From Sporolactobacillus vineae DSM 21990 = SL153 (GTDB lineage Bacteria; Bacillota; Bacilli; Bacillales; Sporolactobacillaceae): 39,657 nucleotides of DNA. Made by a program: the position numbers and the translations under genes. The DNA lies in the NCBI RefSeq assembly GCF_000377985.1, contig NZ_KB899060.1, positions 1 to 39,657 on the forward strand, read 5' to 3'. The notes under the pieces were generated by a model that was not told the origin of the DNA, made no database searches, and worked only from the letters and a program-made list of their open reading frames with translations. Positions 1 through 8,827 of the stretch are shown here, one piece after another (positions within the stretch are counted from its first letter, which is position 1; every line of letters starts with the position of its first letter).

Positions 1-451
1 TCGAGGCTGATGTACGACAAAAGAACGTGCCGGCTCCTGAGACGGAAAGATATAATGTGGTACCCAATCCACGGATATCAGTATGCCAATCAGCGTTGTA
101 CTTTTTGCCTTCGAGCCGTGCGACCCATGATAAGGAAGGAGGGGTGCGTTTGGAAGTCACGTGAAACTGAGCCAGCATGAAAGAGAGGACGCACCCCCCT
201 CAGATTAAAGTCGCTTAAAACAGGAGACCTGGCCAAACAAGTGCGGGGCATTGACAGTTTCGTTCATATCAGTTGATCTTATTCGGGCTCAAGTTGCTCC
301 TATTTGGCTCGGGCCGTTGACACTATGGAAAGCCTGCCGAAAATTTTCTCAGGCTGAGCTTGGGGTTCCGATGAGACGACGTTCGACCCTACTGCAAAAC
401 AACGCCCTCTCTGGAAACAACTTTAAATCATTATACTCAGCGATACCGAAT
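1..451. other. Stretch without a recognisable gene
   Basis: No gene here can be supported. Two frames stay open from the window edge: frame 1 to the stop at 178-180 and frame 3 to the stop at about 171-173. Either could be the tail of a gene that starts outside the window, but neither peptide is recognised. An inverted repeat (GGGGTGCGT at 141-149 and ACGCACCCC at 190-198, about 40 bases between) lies just after these stops and could be a terminator without a U tract or an element end. A small open frame at 251-460 has no ribosome binding site or family signature and is not called. Confidence 0.4.
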
Positions 452-491
452 CAAAAATGAAAGCCACCCCGGATAAAAAAGGGTGGCTTTC
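452..491 (-). terminator. Intrinsic terminator of the MDR oxidoreductase gene
   Basis: An 11-bp perfect stem pairs 459-469 with 481-491 (GAAAGCCACCC and GGGTGGCTTTC). On the minus strand it is followed by five U residues (453-457). It lies about 20 bases after the stop codon of the minus-strand gene ending at 514. Confidence 0.85.
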
Positions 492-513
492 TGCTTCGGA
501 ATCATTTCTCGTT

Positions 514-1449
514 TCACTTGATCTTGATGACAATTTTCCCATGGGCATGACGGCTTTCACTGCGTTTATGTGCGGCTTGCAAACCTTTAGTCGATAAATC
601 AAATGTACTGTCAATGACGACTTTGATTATTTTCTGAGCCACTAAAGTGCCCAGTTCGCTCAGCTGCGCGCCATTGGGCTGCAGCCACCAATCCGAAACA
701 TCCTGTGAACCATTTTTTTGTTCAGCGGTCGGATGCCCGGCGATCGTGACCAGACGTCCGGCAGGCTTGAGAATTTTCAGGCCTTCGTCGATGGCGTCAA
801 TCGTATCAAAGACCGCATCATAATCATGCAGCACGTCTTCAATTTTCGTTGTATGGTAATCAATGACCTCATCCGCGCCGAGACGAAGCAGCAAATCCCG
901 GTTTTCTGCACTTGCAGTCGTTGCCACGTACGCCCCGAGATATTTCGCGATCTGGATCGCAAACAAGCCGACACCGCCGGCACCTGCCTGCACGAGAACT
1001 TTTTCACCGGCTTTCACATGCAGACGGTCCTTAACCGCCTGCCAGGCCGTCAGACCCGCCAGCGGAATCGCCGCTGCGGTTTCAAATGAAAGTGACTCGG
1101 GCTTTAATGCCACTTTATCTTCTTTGGCAGCTACATATTCCGCGTAGGTCCCCCGTTTGCCGTCTTTGTAAATATCCGGACGCGCAAAGACCTCATCGCC
1201 GACTTTGAACCTGGTTACCCCGGCACCGACTTTCGTGACCACGCCTGCAGCGTCCCATCCCAACACCACCGGAAAATCCCAGTTAAACATGGGTTTAAGC
1301 AGGCCGAGACGGGCCTTCCAGTCGATCGGATTGATACTGGTTGCATAGTTTTCAATTAATATTTCATCTTCGGCAATTTCCGGTACCGGCAGTTCTTCAA
1401 GATGCAGGTTCTCTGCAGGACCGTATTCATTAATGACAACAGCTTTCAT
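514..1449 (-). CDS. NADP-dependent MDR-family oxidoreductase (quinone oxidoreductase-like)
   Basis: A 311-residue medium-chain dehydrogenase/reductase. The N-terminal GroES-like domain starts MKAVVINEYG and carries the NPIDWKAR and GWDAAGVV segments typical of zinc-independent quinone oxidoreductase/YhdH-like enzymes. The Rossmann half has the nucleotide-binding motif QAGAGGVGLFAIQIAK at about residues 153-168. No structural zinc cysteines are seen, so it is probably a zinc-free NADPH-dependent enal or quinone reductase; the substrate cannot be told from sequence. The start is an ATG preceded by AGAGGAGG at good spacing. It is monocistronic, with its own terminator downstream and a plus-strand gene starting upstream. 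Confidence 0.9.
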   Translation of the reverse strand: MKAVVINEYGPAENLHLEELPVPEIAEDEILIENYATSINPIDWKARLGLLKPMFNWDFPVVLGWDAAGVVTKVGAGVTRFKVGDEVFARPDIYKDGKRGTYAEYVAAKEDKVALKPESLSFETAAAIPLAGLTAWQAVKDRLHVKAGEKVLVQAGAGGVGLFAIQIAKYLGAYVATTASAENRDLLLRLGADEVIDYHTTKIEDVLHDYDAVFDTIDAIDEGLKILKPAGRLVTIAGHPTAEQKNGSQDVSDWWLQPNGAQLSELGTLVAQKIIKVVIDSTFDLSTKGLQAAHKRSESRHAHGKIVIKIK

Positions 1450-1592
1450 GCTTTTTCCTCCTCTGATTCATATGACAGAAATGTGTCATGCGCAACATGT
1501 ATTATCATAGGTGAACATCACCGCGCCGCAAAGCAATCTGCTTCTATGAGTGAGTTGAACCTTGAGTGGACATACTTTAGTTAAAAAAGAAT

Positions 1593-2063
1593 GTGATCCC
1601 CATGATCGGGCTTTCAATCGCCATTGTCCTTTTTCATATGGTTGCTTTCCTGACCAATCATAAACTGACAAAAAGTCAGATCGTTCAATTATGGACCTTT
1701 ACGATCGCTTTGCAATTGCTTACTGATGCCTATATCGGTAAGAAATATCATGGCTATTGGTATTTCTCAGGGCAAATCGAATGGAAATCGATTCTCATTG
1801 AAACCGTGCTTATTCCGCCGGTGAATATTCTTTTTTTAAATGGGTACCCGTTTGCAAGGTCCTTAATGAAACGGCTGCTCTATGTCTTTTCCTGGACCCT
1901 CGCGATTACGCTCTATGAATGCATCGCATTATTGCCTGAACCGTGGGGCTACTTTCATCATGGATGGTGGAACACCTTCTATTCATTTCTGGTGAACCCC
2001 TTTCTGCTCTTTATTATTTTAAAGTTCTATCGATGGATCAGAAAACTGGAGGATGAATCCTAA
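1593..2063 (+). CDS. Small integral membrane protein, CBO0543-like
   Basis: About 156 residues with roughly four to five hydrophobic segments (near residues 3-18, 34-48, 65-82, 92-112 and 128-146). Aromatic-rich loops (KKYHGYWYFS, EPWGYFHHGWW) resemble the CBO0543 family of Firmicutes membrane proteins of unknown function; the match is from memory of the family pattern. The frame opens just after a TAG at 1578. Start candidates are GTG 1593 and ATG 1602, and neither has a strong Shine-Dalgarno. No function is inferred beyond membrane location. Confidence 0.65.
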   Translation: MIPMIGLSIAIVLFHMVAFLTNHKLTKSQIVQLWTFTIALQLLTDAYIGKKYHGYWYFSGQIEWKSILIETVLIPPVNILFLNGYPFARSLMKRLLYVFSWTLAITLYECIALLPEPWGYFHHGWWNTFYSFLVNPFLLFIILKFYRWIRKLEDES

Positions 2064-2145
2064 GGTATTCTTTTGCGAAAGGGGATATTCCCGGTGAGCG
2101 GGCCGTTGATAAGAAACGTAATCCGGAAACGAGTATTCCGATAAT

Positions 2146-2190
2146 AAAAAGGCGGCGCGAATTTTCCTGATCAAAAAAATTCACGCCACC
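2146..2190 (-). terminator. Intrinsic terminator downstream of the 2245-2709 gene
   Basis: Arms 2151-2165 and 2176-2190 pair over about 15 positions. On the minus strand the two imperfect positions become G-U wobbles and the stem is followed by a U run (plus AAAAA at 2146-2150). The orientation therefore serves the minus-strand gene that ends at 2245. Confidence 0.75.
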
Positions 2191-2244
2191 TCTTTATTCA
2201 CGTTAGAAAGTCTTAAGATTCACTCCACTTATGCTTTACTCACA

Positions 2245-2709
2245 TTAATATTCTCCTTTAATGACAAAGAACGACCCGCGGATCGTTCCAGCGAGTTTAG
2301 ATTTCTGCCGGGCAAACTTAAACTTTCCTTCTAGCTCCGCAGGTATCGCCATACCTTCGGAAAGCTTCAAACCGACGGCCCGTTTCTTAGGGTTGTCAAC
2401 CGTATACATGACATTGATTTCAAGCCCATCCTCATAGAAGACATAGGCAAATTTGATATTTTCTACTTGAAAGCGCGATGTTTCAAGAGGGCTGGCCGCA
2501 AATTCAAGATCACGTTCTTCTTTCAAGATCCGGTTTACATAATCAAGTGTCTCCTGGCTTTCACTTGCCGGTACAACCGTAAATTCATGCTTATATTTGT
2601 TCATGAAATAACGCGCCTCATTGGCACGCAAACCGGCAAGCGCGTCGGCTACGGGTGAAGATTCTAATCCAACCTTGGACACATTTTTAAAATCCACGAT
2701 ATAGGCCAT
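2245..2709 (-). CDS. Hypothetical cytoplasmic protein
   Basis: A 154-residue soluble protein with no recognised family. It starts MAYIVDFKNVSKVGLESSPV. The middle is rich in charged helix-forming residues (SESQETLDYVNRILKEER) and the C-terminal half looks like beta strands (FAYVFYEDGLEINVMYTV). There is no signal peptide or membrane segment. The start at 2709 is chosen because AAAGGAG lies nine bases upstream; an in-frame start nine codons earlier (2736) lacks such a site. It is monocistronic, with its own terminator, and is divergently oriented from the fructosamine kinase gene at 2900. Confidence 0.75.
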   Translation of the reverse strand: MAYIVDFKNVSKVGLESSPVADALAGLRANEARYFMNKYKHEFTVVPASESQETLDYVNRILKEERDLEFAASPLETSRFQVENIKFAYVFYEDGLEINVMYTVDNPKKRAVGLKLSEGMAIPAELEGKFKFARQKSKLAGTIRGSFFVIKGEY

Positions 2710-2899
2710 TTTCGTTTCTCCTTTTATTATCTGCATTTCTCAAACTTCATTTGCTGAACTTTATGATACCCCAGAATCATGTCAAAAAGCGATACCGTTT
2801 CACTTGCTTGTCCTGGCGATTCCCACTGGGGAATTATACAATTTTTATTAAAGGTTCTAAACTTGAAGTAAATCATATTATTATCGAGGGGGAAGAACG

Positions 2900-3760
2900 A
2901 TGGTCGATGACTGGATCCATCAATTGCCGCTGGAAGATGTACAGCAGGTCACGCAGGTTGGCGGAGGGGATGTGAATCAGGCTTTCCGGATCGATACCGG
3001 CAAGGGAAGCTATTTCCTTCTGTTCCAGCCCAATCAGACCAGAAGTTTCTATGCCGGTGAAATTGCCGGACTGCATGCTTTTAAAGAAGCCGGTATTCTC
3101 GCTCCGCGGGTGATCGCCAGTGGACAGACAAGCGCGGGGGCCTATCTGCTGCTGAATTACCTTGAGCGCGGCACCGGAAAACAGTCGGATCTGGGAAAGC
3201 TGGTTGCCCATCTCCATCGCTCGGAAAGTCCAAATGGCCGGTTCGGCTTTGACTATCCTTATTCGGGCTCGAGCATCTCATTCAATAACGACTGGACAGA
3301 TTCATGGACCGAATTGTTCGTCAACCGGCGTCTGGATGTGCTCGCTGCGCTGCTGCAAAAGAAGCGGCTATGGACGAGCGGTGACGTTAAGCTGTACGAA
3401 AAGAGCCGTGATCGCATTGTCGCGGAACTGGCGAGCCACACGAGTAAACCCGTGCTGCTGCATGGTGATCTATGGGGCGGAAACTATATGTTTTTGGCGG
3501 ATGGTTCCCCGGCACTCATCGATCCGGCAGCTGTTTACGGCGATCGTGAACTGGATCTTGGCGTTACCACGGTCTTCGGCGGTTTCACCTCTGAATTTTA
3601 CCGGGCTTACGCAGCCGCCTATCCGTTTGATGAAGGCTATGAAAAACGTCTGCCCTTTTACCGGCTCTATTACCTGATGGTGCACCTGAACAAATTCGGT
3701 TCCAGCTATGCGGGCAGCGTTTCGGCCACGCTGCGTCAGATCAGCAGGGAAAATCAGTGA
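2900..3760 (+). CDS. Fructosamine kinase family protein
   Basis: A 286-residue APH-fold kinase. Family hallmarks are the catalytic loop LLHGDLWGGN at about residues 187-196 and the Mg-binding segment IDPAAVYGDRELDL at about 207-220, both characteristic of fructosamine/ketosamine-3-kinases. The family phosphorylates glycated lysines or free ketosamines so that the sugar is released spontaneously (protein deglycation), in the cytoplasm. The length fits the family. The start ATG has GAGGGGGA upstream. It is probably monocistronic: the next gene starts 199 bases later behind its own putative cre site. The exact substrate is not shown by sequence. Confidence 0.9.
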   Translation: MVDDWIHQLPLEDVQQVTQVGGGDVNQAFRIDTGKGSYFLLFQPNQTRSFYAGEIAGLHAFKEAGILAPRVIASGQTSAGAYLLLNYLERGTGKQSDLGKLVAHLHRSESPNGRFGFDYPYSGSSISFNNDWTDSWTELFVNRRLDVLAALLQKKRLWTSGDVKLYEKSRDRIVAELASHTSKPVLLHGDLWGGNYMFLADGSPALIDPAAVYGDRELDLGVTTVFGGFTSEFYRAYAAAYPFDEGYEKRLPFYRLYYLMVHLNKFGSSYAGSVSATLRQISRENQ

Positions 3761-3858
3761 GTGCTTGAGCAGCGATTACACCTTGTTCTTCCAAAGGGGA
3801 AACTATAAAAAAAAACAACTAACCGGAACCGGCCAGTATGAATTTAATAGTCTTCCAA

Positions 3859-3873
3859 ATGTAAGCGATATCA
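3859..3873 (+). promoter_or_regulatory. Candidate cre site (CcpA) upstream of the nitronate monooxygenase gene
   Basis: ATGTAAGCGATATCA fits the catabolite-responsive element consensus WTGNAARCGNWWWCA at every position. It lies about 90 bases before the start codon at 3960, in the 199-base gap after the fructosamine kinase gene. CcpA binding is inferred; no promoter boxes around it were clear enough to call. Confidence 0.6.
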
Positions 3874-3959
3874 TTTACTGCACGATGAACGGTAATGGCA
3901 AATTGAAAACAAGGGAACCGGGTAGTCTAATACCCCAAATCAAAGGGAGCGCTTTTATC

Positions 3960-5027
3960 ATGAAATGGAAAAATACGGCGATAACGAAGAAATTGAGGAT
4001 CGACTATCCGATTATCCAGGCAGGAATGGCAGGAGGGCCGACCACGCCGGAACTGGTCGCCGCTGTATCAAATGCCGGCGGATTAGGAACCTTGGGCGCC
4101 GGTTATATGACTTCTGAAAGTATGCGCATTGATATTGAAAAAATTCGGAAGCTGACCGATCGTCCGTTTGCCGTTAACCTTTTTGTACCGGAGAATGCCG
4201 AGATTGATGCTGACAAAGTCAGCAACTCCAATCGCCTGCTCCGCCCAATCCGGGAAAAATTGCATTTAGGTGATCCTCCCGCTGTGCAGCAGCCAACTTT
4301 GGAAACCTTCCGCAAACAGCTTGATGTCGTCATAACAACTCAAGTACCCGTATGCAGTTTTACATTCGGCATTCCTGATCAGTCAATCATCGATGAACTG
4401 AAGGACAGGAACATACGTGTTATCGGAACAGCAACGACGGTTCACGAAGCCGTTCTGAACGAAAGAGCAGGTATGGAAATGGTGGTCGTTCAAGGCAGCG
4501 AGGCAGGCGGACATCGCGGTACATTTGCTGTTCCTTTTGCGGAAGGAATGGTCGGCGTAATGGCCCTGATTCCACAGACTGTTGATGCCGTCCATATTCC
4601 TGTGATTGCTGCCGGTGGGATTATGGACGGGCGCGGTGTATTGGCTGCACGGATCTTAGGCGCTGAGGCCGTTCAAATGGGTACGGCTTTTCTGACATGT
4701 TTGGAAAGCGGCATCAGCGAGTGGCAAAAAAAATTGCTGCTGAACCATGCCGAGACTGACACCGTTGTGACAGCAGCTTTCAGCGGGAAACCTGCTCGGG
4801 GGATCCGAAATGAATTTGTGAAACGATTTGATCCGTTCGCGCACCTTTTCCCAGTTTATCCTATACAGAATCAGCTGACTCAGGATATCCGTAAGAAAGC
4901 AGGCAAGGAAAAAAATCCAGACTGGCTATCAATGTGGGCCGGGCAGGGCGTAGGGATGAGCAAGGAATGTTCCGCAGCCGAGCTAATGGAACAAATAATT
5001 ATGGAAATTGACCGGTTTTCGCTTTAA
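3960..5027 (+). CDS. Nitronate monooxygenase (2-nitropropane dioxygenase family)
   Basis: A 355-residue FMN-dependent TIM-barrel enzyme. The N-terminus YPIIQAGMAGGPTTPELVAA, the segment GGLGTLGAGYM, the QGSEAGGHRGTF motif (the catalytic-base histidine of the family) and the FMN-phosphate segment VIAAGGIMDGRG followed by GAEAVQMGTAFL are all present. The family oxidises alkyl nitronates such as propionate 3-nitronate; some relatives are enoyl-ACP reductase FabK-like, and SEAGGH favours the monooxygenase. The frame is open 84 codons upstream, but the start at 3960 has AAAGGGAG before it and matches the family N-terminus. A cre-like site lies upstream. Confidence 0.9.
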   Translation: MKWKNTAITKKLRIDYPIIQAGMAGGPTTPELVAAVSNAGGLGTLGAGYMTSESMRIDIEKIRKLTDRPFAVNLFVPENAEIDADKVSNSNRLLRPIREKLHLGDPPAVQQPTLETFRKQLDVVITTQVPVCSFTFGIPDQSIIDELKDRNIRVIGTATTVHEAVLNERAGMEMVVVQGSEAGGHRGTFAVPFAEGMVGVMALIPQTVDAVHIPVIAAGGIMDGRGVLAARILGAEAVQMGTAFLTCLESGISEWQKKLLLNHAETDTVVTAAFSGKPARGIRNEFVKRFDPFAHLFPVYPIQNQLTQDIRKKAGKEKNPDWLSMWAGQGVGMSKECSAAELMEQIIMEIDRFSL

Positions 5028-5061
5028 TTTTTCTTTCCAAAACATGAATGACAACTTGAAG

Positions 5062-5097
5062 AAGCCTGGAAGCTCTTAAATAAGAGTTTCCAGGCTT
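5062..5097. terminator. Bidirectional terminator between convergent genes
   Basis: A near-perfect 17-bp stem pairs AAGCCTGGAAGCTCTTA with TAAGAGTTTCCAGGCTT around a very short loop. It lies between the plus-strand monooxygenase (stop 5027) and the minus-strand ribH (stop 5179). U tracts are weak on both sides (GGCTTTGC, GGCTTCTTC), so efficiency is uncertain. Confidence 0.6.
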
Positions 5098-5178
5098 TGC
5101 ACTGGGATCAGTTGAATCTTGCAGATAAGATGTTTCACAACCGGCTGCTTTCCTTATTTTCTGAGATGATGTGTTAGC

Positions 5179-5646
5179 TTACATCTTTACCCATTCATCC
5201 AGTGAAATCATCTGTAAGACACCGGCCGCACATTCGCTGCCTTTATTACCTGCCTTACCGCCGGCTCGATTTATCGCTTGTTCAAGATTGTCCGTCGTCA
5301 GGACACCAAACATCACTGGAACTGAACTGTTCAATGAAACTTGAGCAAGACCCCGGGCGGTTTCCGAACAGACATAGTCATAGTGAGACGTTTCACCGCG
5401 AATGACAGCTCCTAAGGCAATGATACCGTCAACCTTTTGTGCAGTTGCAAGCTGTTTGGCTGCGCGCGGCAGTTCAAACGCGCCAGGTACCCAGGCAACC
5501 ATAATGTTGTCTTCAGATACGCCGAGTTTTTGCAATTCATTCAGTGCACCTGACAGCAAGCGGCTCGTAACGAGCTCATTGAACTGTGCTACAACAATGC
5601 CGACTCGTTTGCCTTCCCCATTGATCTTACCGCGATATTCCTTCAT
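5179..5646 (-). CDS. ribH: 6,7-dimethyl-8-ribityllumazine synthase
   Basis: A 155-residue lumazine synthase beta subunit. It condenses 5-amino-6-ribitylaminouracil with 3,4-dihydroxy-2-butanone 4-phosphate, the penultimate step of riboflavin synthesis. Family motifs: [16 protein letters not shown] (substrate loop), [27 protein letters not shown] (with the catalytic histidine) and [23 protein letters not shown]. The length matches the family, which forms icosahedral 60-mers in Bacillus. It is last in the operon. Its ATG shares one base with the ribBA stop (TAATG), which suggests translational coupling. Confidence 0.97.
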   Translation of the reverse strand: MKEYRGKINGEGKRVGIVVAQFNELVTSRLLSGALNELQKLGVSEDNIMVAWVPGAFELPRAAKQLATAQKVDGIIALGAVIRGETSHYDYVCSETARGLAQVSLNSSVPVMFGVLTTDNLEQAINRAGGKAGNKGSECAAGVLQMISLDEWVKM

Positions 5647-6863
5647 TATTGAACCCCCCTGAGTAAGTGGTGCAGCTTGCGCTTCTTTATTTCCAAATAT
5701 TTCCTGTTCTCCGGCTGCGCCGGTATTTCAATGGGCAGGCGCGTTGTGACATTGATACCCAGTGCCCGGAGTTGGTCGATCTTGTCGGGATTATTGGTCA
5801 TCAGTTCAACGGTGCTGATGTCTTTCTTGTGTAAAATTGCGGCGACGATGCCATAATGCCGCTGGTCAGGCTGGAACCCCAGATGGACGTTCGCTTCGAC
5901 GGTGTCGTAGCCTTCTTCCTGCAACTTATAAGCACGGAGCTTATTGGCAAGCCCAATCCCGCGTCCCTCCTGACGCAGGTAGATCACCGCACCGTGTCCT
6001 TGTGCCTCGATTGTCCTCAGTGCAGTAGCCAGCTGTTCACCGCAATCGCAGCGCTTGGAACCTAATATATCGCCCGTGAAACATTCAGAGTGGATGCGCA
6101 GGAGTAAGGGTTCAGTTGGGTTTGGTCTGCCCTTTGAAATCAGTAAGGTTGGCTCCTGCCCGTTATGCGTTTCAAAGGCTTCCAGGTTGAAATCACCATA
6201 CTTCGTCGGCAGTTTCACTTGGGTAATCGATTCAGCGACGTCAATGTCATGCATGTAACGGTAGACTTTTATGTCTTGAATCGAGAGCAGCGGCATCTTG
6301 GTGCCCTCTGCGAAAGCTTTCAGATCCTTTTGTCGGGCCATCTTACCGTTTTTCTTCAAAATCTCACAGATGTAGGCGACCGGCGGTGCTCCGGAAATTT
6401 TGGCTAAATCGACAGCCGCTTCAGTATGACCCTCTCGTTCCAGGACACCATGATCCGCAGCAACTAATGGAAAGACATGGCCGGGGCGATAAAAGTCGGC
6501 CCAGGATTTGGTGTCATCTGCCAATTGTTTGATTGTATCTGCGCGATCGTAAGCGGAGATTCCTGTCGACGTGGTTCGCGCATCAACACTGACCGTAAAC
6601 GCGGTGCCGAAAGCATCTGTCGCATGACTCACCATCGGGCCCAGGTTCAGCCGCTCCGCACCGTCTCGGCTCATTGGCACACAGAGCAGCCCCCTTGCCT
6701 TGGAAACCATTGTATTCACCGCCTCCGGTGTCACATACTGTGCCAGGCCGATCATGTCGCCTTCCGCTTCGCGATGATCCGAATCTGTCACAATAACGAG
6801 GCCGCCTTGCTGTAATGCGGCAATGGCTGCTTCAACGCGCTTCGTCACTTCATGATTATTCAT
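5646..6863 (-). CDS. ribBA: Bifunctional 3,4-dihydroxy-2-butanone-4-phosphate synthase / GTP cyclohydrolase II
   Basis: A 405-residue fusion that supplies both precursors of the riboflavin pathway. The N-terminal half is the DHBP synthase: SDHREAEGD near residue 30, then [17 protein letters not shown] and GHTEAAVDL. The C-terminal half from about residue 205 is GTP cyclohydrolase [22 protein letters not shown] holds the zinc cysteines and [20 protein letters not shown] the GTP-binding and catalytic segment. The start at 6863 is chosen because GGAGG lies six bases upstream inside the ribE 3' end; its first eight bases overlap ribE. The acid motif reads REAEGD where RENEGD is the common form; the acidic residues are kept. 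Confidence 0.96.
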   Translation of the reverse strand: MNNHEVTKRVEAAIAALQQGGLVIVTDSDHREAEGDMIGLAQYVTPEAVNTMVSKARGLLCVPMSRDGAERLNLGPMVSHATDAFGTAFTVSVDARTTSTGISAYDRADTIKQLADDTKSWADFYRPGHVFPLVAADHGVLEREGHTEAAVDLAKISGAPPVAYICEILKKNGKMARQKDLKAFAEGTKMPLLSIQDIKVYRYMHDIDVAESITQVKLPTKYGDFNLEAFETHNGQEPTLLISKGRPNPTEPLLLRIHSECFTGDILGSKRCDCGEQLATALRTIEAQGHGAVIYLRQEGRGIGLANKLRAYKLQEEGYDTVEANVHLGFQPDQRHYGIVAAILHKKDISTVELMTNNPDKIDQLRALGINVTTRLPIEIPAQPENRKYLEIKKRKLHHLLRGVQ

Positions 6864-7455
6864 TTTGCGCCTCCAGCTGGTTGACAATGTACTTGCCTAA
6901 AATATCTGTCTCAATATTTACCAGGGAATCAATCTTCAGAGAGCCAAGAACTGTTTCTTTTTGAGTATAGGGAATCAAACTGACGGAAAACGTCGTATCC
7001 GTGACAGCGATCACCGTGAGACTGACCCCGTTAATCGCGACGGATCCTTTTTCAACAATGTATGGTCGATAGTTGTGCGGGAATGAAAGCGTGAGCGTCA
7101 GCGCATTTTGATCAGGCACCCGTCCAACCAATTTTGCCGTTGTATCGACATGTCCAAGAACGAAATGGCCATCCAAACGCTCGCCTGCTTGTAAGGCAGG
7201 TTCCAAATTGATTCGATCCCCTTGCCTTAAAGCAGCGAGGTTGGTCCGCCGAACGGTTTCCGGCATAACGTCTACGGAGAAACCGTCCTCATGCAGCGCT
7301 GTGATCGTGAGACATATTCCATCAACTGCTATGCTGTCGCCGATCTGACTGTTGATTTGCCGGGTGATCGGCGTTGCAATCGATAATGAAGCTGTTTCCT
7401 TTTCACGCTTGATTTCGGTAATGCGGCCCATGCCGCGGATAATTCCTGTGAACAT
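6856..7455 (-). CDS. ribE: Riboflavin synthase alpha subunit
   Basis: A 199-residue riboflavin synthase, which dismutates two lumazine molecules to riboflavin and 5-amino-6-ribitylaminouracil. The N-terminus MFTGIIRGMGRI is diagnostic. Two lumazine-binding repeats are visible: residues ~1-96 with DSIAVDGICLTI and VMPETVRRTNL, and ~97-195 with GHFVLGHVDTTA, GSVAINGVSLTV and LIPYTQKETVL. The ATG follows the ribD stop directly, with AAGGAGG provided by the last codons of ribD. The gene overlaps the start of ribBA by eight bases. Confidence 0.97.
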   Translation of the reverse strand: MFTGIIRGMGRITEIKREKETASLSIATPITRQINSQIGDSIAVDGICLTITALHEDGFSVDVMPETVRRTNLAALRQGDRINLEPALQAGERLDGHFVLGHVDTTAKLVGRVPDQNALTLTLSFPHNYRPYIVEKGSVAINGVSLTVIAVTDTTFSVSLIPYTQKETVLGSLKIDSLVNIETDILGKYIVNQLEAQNE

Positions 7456-8514
7456 TTACATCCTCCTTGCTTCGATCCGAAGATCGTCATTTAATCGCTG
7501 AAAACCCGTTATTTTAAATTTCTCTACAGCGTCACTTGCCTGTCCCCAAACTGCAGGCAGCCCATGACCGCCTAACATCTGCGGCGCCAGATAGACGATG
7601 ATGCGATCGACTAATCCTGCAGCCACAAAGCACGCATGAACGTGACTGCCTCCCTCGACCATGACCGACTGCACGCCGTGCTCCGCAAGCAGTTTCACAA
7701 TAGCTTCCGGAGCCCACTCATCACATTCAAACACGCGAACGAAGGCTGGCCATTCACGATGAGACGGCTGCCGACTAAGCAGCCAGACGGGTGCTTTTGT
7801 CTGGAATACCCGTGCATTTTGATCCACTGTATCAGCATCATCAACAAGAATGATCCGGATCGGCGGAAAAGACACTTGCTGTGTCCGAACGGTCAGCGCC
7901 GGGTTGTCGATCAGAAAGGTCTTCTGGCCGATCAGAATTGCCTGGTGAGCAGCGCGCAGAGCCTGACTGTCCTGATATGCGGCCTTGCCGGTTAATAGCG
8001 TGCGTCGCCCCATAACACTGTTGATCTTGCCGTCCAGCGACATGGCATATTTCACAGTGATCAACGGGCGATGATGCCTATAAAAGAAGTTGTATGCCTG
8101 ATTGATTCCCCCAGTTTCCTCATGCACTTCAACGTCAATGCCGCCTTGCTTTAGAATGGCAATCCCTTTACCGGAAACCAGTGGATTGGGATCTTGCTGA
8201 CCAATCACGACTTTCTTGATTCCCGCGTCGACGAGCCGTTTGGCACAAGGTGGCGTTTTCCCATAGTGGCTGCACGGCTCCAATGTGACATACATCGTTG
8301 CACCGCGTGCGTCCGCAATGTGGTTAAGATGGCTCAATGCATTCACTTCGGCATGCATCTGCCCGAAACGATGATGATAGCCGGTGGCAAGGATCATGCC
8401 ATTCCTGACGATAACAGCCCCTACTAGAGGATTCGTCCAGGTGTTGCCGGCGCCTTTGCGCGCCTCCTCAAAGGCACGTGCCATGAACTTCCCTGAATCA
8501 CTGATTCCGCTCAC
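7456..8514 (-). CDS. ribD: Bifunctional diaminohydroxyphosphoribosylaminopyrimidine deaminase / 5-amino-6-(5-phosphoribosylamino)uracil reductase
   Basis: A 352-residue first gene of the riboflavin operon. The N-terminal cytidine-deaminase-like domain has the zinc motif HAEVNAL and PCSHYGKTPPCAKRLV. The C-terminal reductase domain (from about residue 145) has TVKYAMSLDGKI, VMVEGGSHVHACFV and VYLAPQMLGG. Together they catalyse the second and third steps after GTP opening. The upstream GTG at 8514 is the longest start; ATG 8484 is the alternative. Alignment to the family N-terminus (xxxxMxxAxxxAxxGxGxTxxNPLVG) favours a start before residue 11. The start lies within a few bases of the attenuator hairpin, so ribosome access could also be controlled. 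Confidence 0.95.
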   Translation of the reverse strand: MSGISDSGKFMARAFEEARKGAGNTWTNPLVGAVIVRNGMILATGYHHRFGQMHAEVNALSHLNHIADARGATMYVTLEPCSHYGKTPPCAKRLVDAGIKKVVIGQQDPNPLVSGKGIAILKQGGIDVEVHEETGGINQAYNFFYRHHRPLITVKYAMSLDGKINSVMGRRTLLTGKAAYQDSQALRAAHQAILIGQKTFLIDNPALTVRTQQVSFPPIRIILVDDADTVDQNARVFQTKAPVWLLSRQPSHREWPAFVRVFECDEWAPEAIVKLLAEHGVQSVMVEGGSHVHACFVAAGLVDRIIVYLAPQMLGGHGLPAVWGQASDAVEKFKITGFQRLNDDLRIEARRM

Positions 8515-8520
8515 CTCACG

Positions 8521-8550
8521 AAAAAAAGGCCCCGCACAATCGCGGGGCCA
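8521..8550 (-). terminator. Attenuator terminator between the FMN riboswitch and ribD
   Basis: GGCCCCGC (8528-8535) and GCGGGGCC (8541-8548) form a perfect eight-bp GC stem with a short loop, followed on the minus strand by seven U residues. It lies about 80 bases after the aptamer and directly before ribD, as expected for a transcription-terminating RFN switch. Confidence 0.9.
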
Positions 8551-8632
8551 AAATTTGATAAGCTAAATAAGATTCCATACGAGCATGGGTACGCCAAGTA
8601 ACGCGTACACTGTTGTACGAAATTTCACGCTG

Positions 8633-8757
8633 CTTCTTCTCCCATCCAGACTGTACTGTCGGTCCCAGACTCGCACTGGGTCCACCACAAAAACGTGGGT
8701 CACGGACTTCAACTTAAAGTTGTCACCGTCGGTCGGGAATTTCACCCTGCCCCGAAG
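8633..8757 (-). ncRNA. FMN riboswitch (RFN element)
   Basis: Read on the minus strand, the conserved RFN blocks appear in order: TTCGGGGCAGGGTGAAATTC, CCGACCGACGGTGACA, AAGTCCGTGACCC, a variable stem, GTGGACCCAGTG, GGGACCGACAGTACAGTC and TGGATGGGAGAAGAAGC. The outer stem and the five-way junction blocks match the family. FMN binding is expected to favour the terminator at 8521-8550 and shut off ribD-ribE-ribBA-ribH. Confidence 0.95.
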
Positions 8758-8827
8758 AAATCTATTCAGTTTTCGCCTTCAATACTATAACAAGTCGGCT
8801 GTTTATTCAATCATTATGCCATGCTGA

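Noticed and set aside
1-451. An insertion-sequence remnant at the window start
   Set aside because: Open frames and an inverted repeat are present, but no transposase motif can be identified.
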